64,000 nt of DNA from Eubacteriaceae bacterium. Its GTDB lineage: Bacteria; Bacillota; Clostridia; Oscillospirales; Acutalibacteraceae. How positions within the stretch are numbered: the first letter of the stretch is position 1; each line of letters begins with the position of its first letter. Position numbers and translations under genes: made by a program. The DNA lies in contig JAETRQ010000009.1 of the NCBI GenBank assembly GCA_021770095.1, positions 1 through 64,000 of the forward strand. Reading direction: 5' to 3'. Under the pieces are notes generated by a model. That model ran no database searches and had not been told where the DNA came from. It saw only the letters and a program-made list of their open reading frames with translations. Positions 9,005-17,665 of this stretch are shown piece after piece.

Positions 9005-10285
9005 ATGAAAGTATTAGTTGTTGGTGCAGGCGGAAGAGAACACGCCTTAATCAGAAAAATTAAAGAATCGGATAAAGTTGATTCAGTTGCTTGCTGCCCG
9101 GGCAATGGCGGAATATCTTATGATGCACAGTGCTATGATGTGTCTGCAACAGATATTGACGGTGTAGTTGCTCTTGCTAAAGAAATCAAGGCTGATTTTG
9201 TTGTAGTTGCACCTGATGATCCGCTTGTTGCAGGTATGGTTGATGCACTCAATAAAGAAGGATTCAAAACCTTCGGTCCTACATCTGCTGCTGCAATTAT
9301 TGAAGGGTCAAAAGTATTTTCAAAAGATTTAATGCTCAAATACAATATCCCGACAGCAGAGTATAAAGTATTTGATAAATGTGATGATGTTATTACATAT
9401 CTTAAAGAGAAAAACGAGTTCCCTGCAGTAATCAAGGCAGACGGTCTTGCACTTGGCAAGGGTGTTATCATTCCCGAAACACTCGACGAGGCAATTGCAG
9501 GTGTTAAAGAAATTATGGAGGACAAAATATTCGGTGCCTCCGGCAACAATGTTGTTGTTGAAGAATTCTTAACAGGACCTGAAGTTTCTGTACTTGCATT
9601 TACTGACGGAAAATGTGTAAAGCCAATGGTATCTTCAATGGACCACAAAAGAGCGCTTGATGGTGACAAAGGACTCAATACCGGTGGTATGGGTACAGTT
9701 TCACCTAATCCGTATTATACAGAAGATGTTGCAAAAGAATGTATGGAAAAAATATTTGTCCCAACAATCAATGCAATGAACAGCGAAGGCAGAACTTTCA
9801 AAGGATGCCTTTATTTCGGTCTTATGATTACACCGAAAGGACCAAAAGTTATTGAATATAACTGCCGTTTCGGTGACCCTGAAACGCAGGTTGTTCTCCC
9901 ACGTCTGAAAACAGATATTATGGATATTTTTGAAGCAATCAATAATGAAACTCTTGATGAACTTGATATTGAGTGGGACGACAAGGCTTGCACCTGTGTC
10001 ATTATGGCATCAGGCGGGTATCCGAAATCCTATCCTAAGGGAATTGAAATCACAGGACTTGAAAACGGTCAGCGTGAAGGTGTTATTGTTTATCATGCAG
10101 GAACTGCAATACAGGATAATAAGTTGGTTACTGCCGGCGGACGTGTACTTGGTATTACTGCTCTTGGCAACACGCTCGAGGAAGCACTTGAAAAATCCTA
10201 TGCTGCTGTTAATGAAATTAAATTTGATAATGCTCATTACAGAAAAGATATTGGTCAAAAAGCATTAAAAGCAAAAATTTGTTAA
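9005..10285 (+). CDS. purD: Phosphoribosylamine-glycine ligase (GAR synthetase)
   Basis: The 426-residue PurD joins phosphoribosylamine and glycine with ATP. The N-terminal VLVVGAGGREHAL segment, an ATP-grasp core (about 100-290, with KADGLALGKGV and the EYNCRFGDPETQ metal-binding region) and the C-terminal PurD domain are in order. The length is standard. It is the last gene of the pur cluster, 57 bp after purO. Its start has AGGTGA upstream. Confidence 0.96.
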   Translation: MKVLVVGAGGREHALIRKIKESDKVDSVACCPGNGGISYDAQCYDVSATDIDGVVALAKEIKADFVVVAPDDPLVAGMVDALNKEGFKTFGPTSAAAIIEGSKVFSKDLMLKYNIPTAEYKVFDKCDDVITYLKEKNEFPAVIKADGLALGKGVIIPETLDEAIAGVKEIMEDKIFGASGNNVVVEEFLTGPEVSVLAFTDGKCVKPMVSSMDHKRALDGDKGLNTGGMGTVSPNPYYTEDVAKECMEKIFVPTINAMNSEGRTFKGCLYFGLMITPKGPKVIEYNCRFGDPETQVVLPRLKTDIMDIFEAINNETLDELDIEWDDKACTCVIMASGGYPKSYPKGIEITGLENGQREGVIVYHAGTAIQDNKLVTAGGRVLGITALGNTLEEALEKSYAAVNEIKFDNAHYRKDIGQKALKAKIC

Positions 10286-10312
10286 GAAATCGTGAAATTT
10301 TACAATTTGTTA

Positions 10313-10341
10313 TTGACAATTATACAAAATGGAATTATACT
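10313..10341 (+). promoter_or_regulatory. Promoter of the MacA/MacB-like operon
   Basis: Consensus TTGACA (10313-10318), 17-bp spacer, TATACT (10336-10341). Confidence 0.75.
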
Positions 10342-10382
10342 TAATCTACAAATTATAAATTATCAAATCAGAGGTTAGTTTT

Positions 10383-12044
10383 ATGGCAACTGTAAAGAAA
10401 AGTAAGAAGAAGATAATTGTGCCGATTTGCATAGTTCTTGTAATCGTAATTATTGCAGTTTCAGTATTTGCTGTCTTTGGTGCACAGAAAGGTGAAGAAG
10501 TCTCCCTTTATACTATCGGAACTTCGGATATTTATGAAACTGTATCGCTGACAGGCGATGTTAGTTCCGGCACAGTAAAAGAGTATAAGGTTGCAACAGT
10601 AGCAACTGTTAAGGAAGTATTTGTCAAAGTTGGTGACAATGTTAAAGAAGGCGATGTTCTTGCAACATTTAATGTTGAGTCACTTGACGGTCAGATTTCA
10701 TCTCTCAGAACATCTTACAGTGATGCTCTGAACAGTTATAATTCTGCTGTAAAGTCTCAGAAGTCTGCCAAGTCAAAGGCAGAAAAACTTGCAGCTGAGA
10801 TTTCTGACTTGGAAAAGAAAGTCAGCAGACTTCAGTCCGGCTCATCTACAACATCAAAAAGCAAGACTACTGCAAGACCGAACACAACAAAACCTACAAC
10901 TGCTAAACCAAATACAACAGCTGAGGTACCAAGCCAGTCTGTAACAGATGTTACAGAATCAACAACTTCATCAACACCCGGTCTTGGTGATTTGACAAAA
11001 GCTCTTGATGAATTGAATAAAACACTTGCTCAGATGACTGAAGATATGGATCAGTTGTTGGAAGTTACAACAATCATTGCAGAGGATTTGGCTAAGATTG
11101 GTTCTCTTGATGAGTCTCAGATTGCACAGATGATTGTTAAAGACCTTGTTGACAGCGGTATTTCCGAAGAGATTGCCAATGCTATTGTTGATTCAATTGA
11201 TTTTGAGGAATTGGCTAAGGCTGTTTCCGATACAAACGGTGCACAGCTTACTGCAGCACAGATTCAGCTTGTATCCCTTGAAGCACAGCATGCAATTTAT
11301 AGTGCTCAGGCAGATGACACGATGATTAAGGCTCAGAAAAAGGCTGTAGATGCAACTAAAAAGGCATTAGATGCACTTGAACAGCAGAAAAAGGATATGG
11401 AAAACGGATGGATTGCCGCATTTGACGGAACTATCACGGAAGTGGATATTTACAGTGGTGGTCAGACAACCGCACTTTCTACAGGTATTAAACTTGAAAA
11501 TCTTGATCAGATGGCAGTAACTGTAAGTCTTGGCGAATATGATTTACATAAAGTTCGTGTAGGTATGCCGGCAAAGATTACAACTGCATATGGTTCATAT
11601 GACGGTGAAGTTGCTTCTATTGCTCCGACAGCAACAGGCGGTTCTTCAACAGGTCTTCTTGACAGTGTAGGTTCAATGGCAGGAATCAGCGGTCTTTCAA
11701 GTCTTACTGCATCAGGCGCAGGTGTTGAATGTGTGATTACCATTCCGAAAACAGATGAAAATATCACAGTAGGTTTCAATGCGGATGTTGAAATTGAAAC
11801 AGGTGAATATTTGGGTGTAATTGTTGTTCCGATTGAATCTATTAAACTTGAAAAAACAGGTTCGTATGTATATCTCTATAATGAAGAAGAAAATACTGTA
11901 ACGAAAACTTTGATTGAAACAGGTGCAGTATCCGATTCTGAATATGAAGTTAAGTCAGGACTGAAAGCAGGCGACAAGGTTGTTGCTGCTCCGTCAACTG
12001 AATATAAAGAAGATACATTTAAGGTTAAGGTAATTGAGAAGTAA
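10383..12044 (+). CDS. Membrane-fusion adaptor of a MacAB-like export system
   Basis: A 553-residue HlyD/MacA-type adaptor. An N-terminal anchor (about 10-32) is followed by half of a lipoyl domain, a coiled-coil hairpin (about 105-150 and 295-345), the second lipoyl half, and beta-barrel and membrane-proximal domains (about 360-553). The coiled coil is interrupted by a Ser/Thr-rich linker (about 150-200, TTSKSKTTARPN type) and an extra helical segment (about 203-290), making the protein longer than usual. It is probably anchored outside the cytoplasmic membrane and works with the downstream permease. Substrate unknown. Confidence 0.85.
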   Translation: MATVKKSKKKIIVPICIVLVIVIIAVSVFAVFGAQKGEEVSLYTIGTSDIYETVSLTGDVSSGTVKEYKVATVATVKEVFVKVGDNVKEGDVLATFNVESLDGQISSLRTSYSDALNSYNSAVKSQKSAKSKAEKLAAEISDLEKKVSRLQSGSSTTSKSKTTARPNTTKPTTAKPNTTAEVPSQSVTDVTESTTSSTPGLGDLTKALDELNKTLAQMTEDMDQLLEVTTIIAEDLAKIGSLDESQIAQMIVKDLVDSGISEEIANAIVDSIDFEELAKAVSDTNGAQLTAAQIQLVSLEAQHAIYSAQADDTMIKAQKKAVDATKKALDALEQQKKDMENGWIAAFDGTITEVDIYSGGQTTALSTGIKLENLDQMAVTVSLGEYDLHKVRVGMPAKITTAYGSYDGEVASIAPTATGGSSTGLLDSVGSMAGISGLSSLTASGAGVECVITIPKTDENITVGFNADVEIETGEYLGVIVVPIESIKLEKTGSYVYLYNEEENTVTKTLIETGAVSDSEYEVKSGLKAGDKVVAAPSTEYKEDTFKVKVIEK

Positions 12045-12056
12045 GGAGATTTCAGA

Positions 12057-13310
12057 GTGAATATTAACGAAAGTCTGAAAATCGCAATAAAGTGTATTAA
12101 AGCCAACTGGATGCGCAGCCTTCTTACTATGCTTGGTATTATTATCGGTATCAGTTCGGTTATTATGATTATCGGTGCAGGAACCGGTGTTAGAGATTAT
12201 ATCGTCGGATTAATTGAGGATATGGGCTCAAATGCAGTAATGATAAGTGTTGATGCGACAAGTGCTACCGATAATGATTATATTACTCTTGATGATGTTC
12301 AAAATATCAAGACAAAGGTTAAAGGTGTTGAGCGCTGTTCACCAATGCTGATGGGCTTTGGCCGTGCTACTATTGATAAATCCGCAACAGAAGCAACAGC
12401 AATGCTCATAGGGGTTAACAGTGATGTTCAGTTTGCATTAACGAACACTTGCACATACGGAAGATTTTTTACAGATGAAGAATATGATGCCAATGCTCCG
12501 ATTGCAGTAATCGGTACAAATTCAGCAGAAATGGCTTTTGGTTATCAGGATGTTACAAATGAATATATTACTGTTTCATCAAGCGGTAAGTCAATGAAGA
12601 TAAAAGTTTGCGGTGTTGCCAATATTGATGCACTTGCCAGTTCTGTCGGCGGCGGCTCCAATATGATGAGCAGTATGTTCTCAAATGGTTCAGATCAGGT
12701 TGTTGTTGCTTTATTTATGCCTTGTACCACGCTTACGCAGATAACCGGTGCTGATGCAAATCTCAGCAGTGTGTTTGTTATCGCTGAGGAAGGTGCAGAT
12801 TATGATGCTGTCGGTAATTCAGCAGTAAACTATCTTAAATCTGCTCACGGTAATTATTCCAATAATATGTACACAGCACAAAATATGGCAACCTACGTTG
12901 AGATTGTTGATATAATTATGTCCGTACTCACAGCATTTATTGCGTGTGTAGGTGCAATTTCTCTTATAGTCGGCGGTATCGGTGTTATGAACATTATGCT
13001 TGTATCCGTAACAGAGCGAACACGAGAAATAGGTATCAGGAAGTCGCTGGGTGCTAAAACAAGAGTTATTACCATGCAATTTTTGACAGAGTCAATTATT
13101 CTGTGTTTGATAGGCGGTATAATCGGTGTCACGATTGGTGTGGTAGGTGCTTTTGCAGCATGCTCGATAATCAATATTCAGCCTAATATTACATGGTGGC
13201 TTATCCTTGTTGCACTCTTGTTCTCAAGCGGTGTTGGTTTGTTCTTTGGTATTTATCCTGCAAGAAAAGCCGCACAAATGAGTCCGATTGATGCCCTCAG
13301 AAGTGAATAA
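12057..13310 (+). CDS. MacB/FtsX-family ABC transporter permease
   Basis: A 417-residue permease. One membrane helix follows the N-terminal MRSLLTMLGIIIG segment, then a MacB-type periplasmic core domain (about 50-270), then three C-terminal helices (about 280-400) including the conserved ERTREIGIRKSLGAK cytoplasmic loop and the terminal PARKAAQMSPIDALR motif. The start is GTG at 12057, with AAGGAGAT at 12043-12050. It lies 12 bp after the adaptor gene. There is no ATP-binding protein in this operon, whereas adaptor-ATPase-permease is the usual order. Confidence 0.9.
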   Translation: MNINESLKIAIKCIKANWMRSLLTMLGIIIGISSVIMIIGAGTGVRDYIVGLIEDMGSNAVMISVDATSATDNDYITLDDVQNIKTKVKGVERCSPMLMGFGRATIDKSATEATAMLIGVNSDVQFALTNTCTYGRFFTDEEYDANAPIAVIGTNSAEMAFGYQDVTNEYITVSSSGKSMKIKVCGVANIDALASSVGGGSNMMSSMFSNGSDQVVVALFMPCTTLTQITGADANLSSVFVIAEEGADYDAVGNSAVNYLKSAHGNYSNNMYTAQNMATYVEIVDIIMSVLTAFIACVGAISLIVGGIGVMNIMLVSVTERTREIGIRKSLGAKTRVITMQFLTESIILCLIGGIIGVTIGVVGAFAACSIINIQPNITWWLILVALLFSSGVGLFFGIYPARKAAQMSPIDALRSE

Positions 13311-13322
13311 TTAATATAAAAT

Positions 13323-13356
13323 AATCCCTGTAATTTTTAGTTACAGGGATTTATTC
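13323..13356 (+). terminator. Terminator of the MacA/MacB-like operon
   Basis: AATCCCTGTAA (13323-13333) pairs with TTACAGGGATT (13341-13351), followed by T-rich sequence. Confidence 0.8.
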
Positions 13357-13358
13357 TA

Positions 13359-13387
13359 TTGCATATCTTCTTTCTTTATGTTAGAAT
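13359..13387 (+). promoter_or_regulatory. Promoter of the NahK-like kinase gene
   Basis: TTGCAT (13359-13364), 17-bp spacer, TAGAAT (13382-13387). Confidence 0.6.
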
Positions 13388-13407
13388 TGTACAAAAGGAG
13401 AATCGGT

Positions 13408-14502
13408 ATGGAAAATTTGTTGCATATTCTTGAATCATTTAATTTTAAAGGTGACTTGATTGAATGTAAAATATTCGGCTCAGGTCATATTAATACCACG
13501 TATATTGCTACTTACAATGATAACGGAACAGAAAAAAAGTATATTGTTCAAAAGGTAAATACAAATGTATTTAAAAATATTGATGCACTGATGGATAATG
13601 TATTTGCCGTAACATCTTTCCTTAGAGAAAAGATAAAAGAAAACGGCGGCAATCCAAACAGAGAAACGCTGCATTATATCAAGACCAATTCAGGTGATAA
13701 ATATTACAGGGATTCCAATGGTGACTGTTACCGTGCTTACAGATTTGTTGATAAGAGCAAGAGTTGTGACAGTGTTGATTCACCGGAGATATTTGAGAAA
13801 AGCGGAATTGCGTTCGGCAGATTTCAGAAGTATCTGTCAGATTTCCCTGCAACAACACTTAATGAAACAATACCGAATTTTCATAATACAATCTGGAGAT
13901 TTGAAAATGAGTTTATCCCTGCTCTTGAGGCTGATATTCAGGACAGAGCAAAAGAATGTAGGGATGAAATCGAGTTTGTTATTCAAAGACGGAATGATTG
14001 TTCAAAACTGGTTAATCTGATTGAATCAGGTGAGTTGCCTATACGTGTTACCCATAATGATACGAAACTGAATAACGTTATGTTTGATGAGGACACAGAT
14101 GATGCAATCTGTGTAATTGACCTCGATACCGTTATGCCGGGATTGGCTCTTTATGATTTTGGTGACTCAATCCGCTTTGGTGCCAATACTTGTGCTGAGG
14201 ATGAAAAAGATGTGTCAAAAGTCGCAATCAATCTTGATTATTTTGAGGCTTATGCAAGAGGTTTTCTCAGTGAGGCAGGCAAGAGCTTTAATCAGTGCGA
14301 GATTGATAACCTTGCTTTTTCTGCAAAACTTATGACTTTTGAATGCGGTATGCGGTTCTTAACCGATTATCTGAATGGTGATACATATTTTAAAATACAT
14401 TATCCGCAGCATAATCTTGACCGTGCAAGAAATCAATTTGCTTTGGTTAAAGATATGGAAGATAAAATGGGCAAGATGGAAGAAATTGTCAGAAATTTAT
14501 AA
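13408..14502 (+). CDS. APH-fold sugar kinase, N-acetylhexosamine 1-kinase-like
   Basis: A 364-residue aminoglycoside-phosphotransferase-fold kinase. The N-terminus, including FGSGHINTTYIATY, VQKVNTNVF and NVFAVTSFL, closely resembles bifidobacterial NahK, which phosphorylates GlcNAc/GalNAc at C1. The catalytic loop is VTHNDTKLNNVMFD and the metal-binding Asp is in VIDLDTVMPG. AAAAGGAGAA and the promoter place the start at ATG 13408. It is transcribed alone between terminators, so the substrate is not supported by context, and no GNB/LNB phosphorylase is near. Substrate assignment is tentative. Confidence 0.78.
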   Translation: MENLLHILESFNFKGDLIECKIFGSGHINTTYIATYNDNGTEKKYIVQKVNTNVFKNIDALMDNVFAVTSFLREKIKENGGNPNRETLHYIKTNSGDKYYRDSNGDCYRAYRFVDKSKSCDSVDSPEIFEKSGIAFGRFQKYLSDFPATTLNETIPNFHNTIWRFENEFIPALEADIQDRAKECRDEIEFVIQRRNDCSKLVNLIESGELPIRVTHNDTKLNNVMFDEDTDDAICVIDLDTVMPGLALYDFGDSIRFGANTCAEDEKDVSKVAINLDYFEAYARGFLSEAGKSFNQCEIDNLAFSAKLMTFECGMRFLTDYLNGDTYFKIHYPQHNLDRARNQFALVKDMEDKMGKMEEIVRNL

Positions 14503-14518
14503 TTTTATAACCTCATGG

Positions 14519-14547
14519 GCAGTCCCGATTCGGGACTGCTTTTTTTA
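14519..14547 (+). terminator. Terminator after the NahK-like gene
   Basis: GCAGTCCCG (14519-14527) pairs with CGGGACTGC (14531-14539), followed by seven T residues. Confidence 0.9.
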
Positions 14548-14631
14548 TATTTTATTTAGTTATAAATCTATCTGTTTGAGCCAATAATATTATTGCTGTT
14601 TTGTGTACATAAAAAATTAGGGAATGATTAT

Positions 14632-15402
14632 GTGCAGTACAGTAAAGTAGAAATTTGCGGAATTAACACAAGCCAGTTGAAAGTTTTGAAGGAAAGTGAA
14701 AAAATTGAACTCCTGAAAAAAGCGCACGCGGGAGACAAACAGGCAAGGGATGAGTTGATTAACGGTAATCTTCGCCTTGTGCTGTCAGTCATTCAGCGAT
14801 TCTCAAACCGTGGAGAAAATATGGATGATCTTTTTCAGGTGGGGGTAATCGGACTGATAAAAGCGATAGATAATTTTAATCTTGACCTTGATGTAAGGTT
14901 CAGTACCTATGCTGTGCCGATGTGCATTGGTGAGATAAGGCGGTACCTCAGGGATGATAATCCGGTCCGTGTTTCACGTTCCATGCGTGACACTGCTTAT
15001 AAGGCAATGCAGGTAAAGGAACGCCTGATGAATAAAAATCAAAAAGAACCAAGTGTTGAAGAAATTGCCAAGGAACTGGATATGAAAAAGAGTGATGTCG
15101 TTCTCGCTCTTGAGGCAATTGTTGATCCTGTATCACTCTATGAGCCGGTGTATTCCGACGGCGGAGACACAATCTATGTTATGGATCAGGTAGGGGACAG
15201 CAATACCGATACCGACTGGATTGATGAAATTATGATTAAGGATGAAATCAAAAAACTTGACGACAGAGAACGCAATATTATGTATCTGCGCTTTATGCAG
15301 GGGAAAACGCAAATGGAGGTTGCTAAGGAAGTCGGTATATCTCAGGCTCAGGTATCACGCCTTGAAAAAAATGCTCTCAACAGAATAAAAGGACAGTCAT
15401 AA
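14632..15402 (+). CDS. sigG: RNA polymerase sigma-G, late forespore sigma factor
   Basis: A 256-residue sigma-70 family protein that matches SigG. The N-terminal KVEICGINTSQL motif (the SigG/Gin-binding region), NGNLRLVLSVIQRF, DDLFQVGVIGLIKAIDNF, FSTYAVPMCIGEIRRYL and the C-terminal MEVAKEVGISQAQVSRLE are all present. The start is taken as GTG at 14632, because it places the protein N-terminus 4 residues before KVEICG as in Bacillus SigG. SigG directs gene expression in the engulfed forespore. It stands alone here, not next to spoIIGA-sigE. Confidence 0.92.
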   Translation: MQYSKVEICGINTSQLKVLKESEKIELLKKAHAGDKQARDELINGNLRLVLSVIQRFSNRGENMDDLFQVGVIGLIKAIDNFNLDLDVRFSTYAVPMCIGEIRRYLRDDNPVRVSRSMRDTAYKAMQVKERLMNKNQKEPSVEEIAKELDMKKSDVVLALEAIVDPVSLYEPVYSDGGDTIYVMDQVGDSNTDTDWIDEIMIKDEIKKLDDRERNIMYLRFMQGKTQMEVAKEVGISQAQVSRLEKNALNRIKGQS

Positions 15403-15429
15403 TAGAAAATATATAATTGAATTTTAAAC

Positions 15430-15458
15430 TTGCAAATATTTTTTTATAGCCGTATAAT
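15430..15458 (+). promoter_or_regulatory. Promoter of the YoaK-like gene
   Basis: TTGCAA (15430-15435), 17-bp spacer, TATAAT (15453-15458). Confidence 0.68.
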
Positions 15459-15500
15459 AACTTGGGCGATGAAACAGAGTGTTTGCCTAAGGAGATTGGT

Positions 15501-16217
15501 ATGGACAGGGATAAAGAAGAATATTTAGAATGTGAAAAAAGATGGGTGTTCGGTTTTCTTATCTTTATTGCAGGTTTTTATGGTGCATTTACGTATTCCA
15601 TAAGAGGCGGAGTTTTCTGCAATGCACAGACTGCAAATTTTGTTTTGTTTGCAATGGAACTTGGTAAAAAGAATTTTTTCAATGCTTTTTATTATCTTAT
15701 ACCGATGGGAGCATATCTTCTTGGTGCCGTGTTCAGCGAGGCACTGCCTAATCCAATCAAAAAGATGCGTGCAATCAGATGGGATACGATGCTGATTATA
15801 CTTGAGATTTTTGTTGTTGCTTTTCTCGGCTTTCTGCCTGAAAGTGCACCTTTTCAGATTTCACAGGTAGCAATTAATTTTATATGTTCTATGCAGTATA
15901 ATACTTTCAGACAGGCACAGGGAATCCCGAGTGCAACCACTTTCTGTACGAATCACGTAAGGCAGATTGGTGTGTGGATTGTAAAGGCTTTTAAAAACAG
16001 AAGGGATAAAACATATACAAAAATGCTTCTTCATCATACAGTGATGATTATTTGCTTTATCACCGGAGGAATTGTTTCAACTGTTCTTTGCAATAAATTT
16101 GAGGGCAAAGCGATATGGTTTGTACTTATCCCTCTTTTTGTATTGCTTTTTGACTTCCTTTATGCTGATTTGAAAAAGGAAAGACAATATTTTTCTGCTA
16201 AGCCTCACGGACATTAA
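15501..16217 (+). CDS. YoaK family (DUF1275) membrane protein
   Basis: A 238-residue protein with about six membrane helices. The conserved YoaK-family signature is visible: GAFTYSIRGGVFCNAQTANFV near the N-terminus and the central CSMQYNTFRQAQG followed by TTFCTNHVRQIG. AAGGAG at about 15489 fixes the ATG at 15501, after the promoter. The family's function is not established; some members are suggested to be transporters. It forms a single-gene unit with a strong terminator. Confidence 0.85.
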   Translation: MDRDKEEYLECEKRWVFGFLIFIAGFYGAFTYSIRGGVFCNAQTANFVLFAMELGKKNFFNAFYYLIPMGAYLLGAVFSEALPNPIKKMRAIRWDTMLIILEIFVVAFLGFLPESAPFQISQVAINFICSMQYNTFRQAQGIPSATTFCTNHVRQIGVWIVKAFKNRRDKTYTKMLLHHTVMIICFITGGIVSTVLCNKFEGKAIWFVLIPLFVLLFDFLYADLKKERQYFSAKPHGH

Positions 16218-16228
16218 TTTAATAAAAT

Positions 16229-16278
16229 TATACGGGATATTTATTGCACTTCAGCTTTAAATATCCCGTAATTTTTTT
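16229..16278 (+). terminator. Terminator after the YoaK-like gene
   Basis: A stem of about 13 bp, with TTACGGGATATTTA (from 16229) pairing with TAAATATCCCGTAA (16258-16271), followed by a T-run. Confidence 0.88.
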
Positions 16279-16350
16279 ATGAATCATTTACTTATACTAT
16301 GGATTCATATATAATGAATTTGAAAAGTCAATGATTTTTATAAAAAATGA

Positions 16351-16381
16351 TTGACTTTTCCCTTAGGTAAAAGTGTAAAAT
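16351..16381 (+). promoter_or_regulatory. MerR-type promoter with 19-bp spacer and dyad operator
   Basis: TTGACT (16351-16356) and TAAAAT (16376-16381) are 19 bp apart, the over-long spacer characteristic of MerR-activated promoters. Within it lies a near-perfect dyad centred on 16364: ACTTTT-c-CCT-t-AGG-t-AAAAGT (16354-16374). A larger inverted repeat, AAAAGTCAA (about 16323-16331) with TTGACTTTT (16351-16359), precedes it. The regulator encoded immediately downstream probably controls its own operon. Confidence 0.78.
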
Positions 16382-16401
16382 CCCTGCAAGGTGGTGGTCA
16401 T

Positions 16402-16947
16402 TTGCGTATTAAAGATGTTTGCAAAGCAACAGGCTTGACTGATAAGACAGTAAGGTTTTATATAAACAGCGGATTAATCAATCCTGAATATACCGAAAAT
16501 TATGCCGGCAGGAAAAATTTTTCATTCAGTGAAAAGGATATTATTGTTTTAAATAAAATAGCAATTCTCAGAAAATATCATTTTTCCGTAAATGATATTA
16601 AAGCAATGCTTGAGGATAATAACAGTATCAGTGAAATACTTGAAAATCATATTAATCATACAAAGTTCAGTGCTGAAGAAACTTCAATCATACTCAATAA
16701 TCTTCTGAGTGCATCTGTTAACAAAATAAACTCTGTTGATGATTTATGCAATCATTTAGTACAAACAGATGATTTGCCGGTTGAAGTGAAAGAAGTTGAT
16801 TATGAAGCAAAAATTAAAGTATTTTGGAAAAAATTAAAAAAGAAAATCCCTCTGTTGATTGTTTTGGTTCTTGTTGCAGTAATCGTTACAATTGTTGTTT
16901 TTATTTTAACTACAATTTTGTTTGCAAATATATTTAAGACTTTATAG
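16402..16947 (+). CDS. Membrane-anchored MerR family transcriptional regulator
   Basis: A 181-residue protein with an N-terminal winged-helix MerR domain (about 1-70, RIKDVCKATGLTDKTVRFYI), a short helical linker, and an unusual C-terminal hydrophobic segment (about 150-175, mostly Ile/Val/Leu) that should insert in the membrane. The start is taken as TTG at 16402, preceded by AAGGTGGTGG, because the predicted transcript begins near 16388. It shares an operon with two membrane proteins, so it may sense a membrane or envelope signal. The ligand is unknown. Confidence 0.8.
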   Translation: MRIKDVCKATGLTDKTVRFYINSGLINPEYTENYAGRKNFSFSEKDIIVLNKIAILRKYHFSVNDIKAMLEDNNSISEILENHINHTKFSAEETSIILNNLLSASVNKINSVDDLCNHLVQTDDLPVEVKEVDYEAKIKVFWKKLKKKIPLLIVLVLVAVIVTIVVFILTTILFANIFKTL

Positions 16948-16955
16948 GTGATGAT

Positions 16956-17657
16956 ATGCGGATTAAAATAGTCAATGAGAGCAATCAATCTGCTTTTGTT
17001 ATATTTAACTCGGCAGAGTATACTTTTGATCGTTCCAATATTTTGTATATTGAAACGGAAGATACTTTTGCTGACATAATTGTGAAAAAATCCACGCCCA
17101 GCAGTGTGCATATCAATATACTTGATTTACTGCTTGGTATGTTAATCGGTAACGGTTCTGTTACAAATGTGAATTGTGATTACAGTTTCAGGCTTGAATG
17201 TGATGATAACTGTCAGATTATTTTGAAAGAAAACAGATTGTCACCTAAAGAGCAGTTTGTGTATTCATCCTTCTGTGCAGTGTCGGATAGTGCTGAAATA
17301 TCTGATGAAAATTATTCTGTTAATAATTACAAAAAGATAAGGAGAAAGCATACGTTTATCCATTTGTTTTTATTATCGGCATTGCCGCTGGAAGTGTTGC
17401 TTGTTTTGTTTTTTCTGATATTTACGGACAATTATCTGACGATGATAGTACCTGTTTTGCTGATTTTTTTGTTGTTTACAGTACCGAGTTTAAAGCAATT
17501 AAAAGTATTCAAGCATAGAGTGAATAATGAATATGCCAATCAAATTTTAACAGAGCAGTGCACTGTTCTGCGGAGTTCTGACAGTTCTTCTGCCATACCA
17601 AATGAGAGTAAGTTCGATAATTTTATTGTCAGAATATTGAATAAAATGTTCAAGTGA
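16956..17657 (+). CDS. Uncharacterised two-helix membrane protein
   Basis: A 233-residue protein of unknown family. A beta-rich soluble N-terminal region (about 1-130) is followed by two adjacent membrane helices (about 137-160 and 163-182) and a short cytoplasmic tail. It starts 8 bp after the MerR gene and its last 4 bp overlap a GTG at 17654, so it belongs to the MerR operon. The N-terminal half resembles a small beta-sandwich, but no family is recognised. Confidence 0.7.
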   Translation: MRIKIVNESNQSAFVIFNSAEYTFDRSNILYIETEDTFADIIVKKSTPSSVHINILDLLLGMLIGNGSVTNVNCDYSFRLECDDNCQIILKENRLSPKEQFVYSSFCAVSDSAEISDENYSVNNYKKIRRKHTFIHLFLLSALPLEVLLVLFFLIFTDNYLTMIVPVLLIFLLFTVPSLKQLKVFKHRVNNEYANQILTEQCTVLRSSDSSSAIPNESKFDNFIVRILNKMFK

Positions 17658-17665
17658 GGTTTTTT

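Noticed and set aside
9133-9678. 181-residue frame antisense to purD
   Set aside because: Ser/Thr/Pro-rich translation of the opposite strand; purD is unmistakable here.
14540-14631. SigF/SigG-type promoter before sigG
   Set aside because: Looked for GTATA-like and CATA-like elements at the proper spacing and found none that is convincing.
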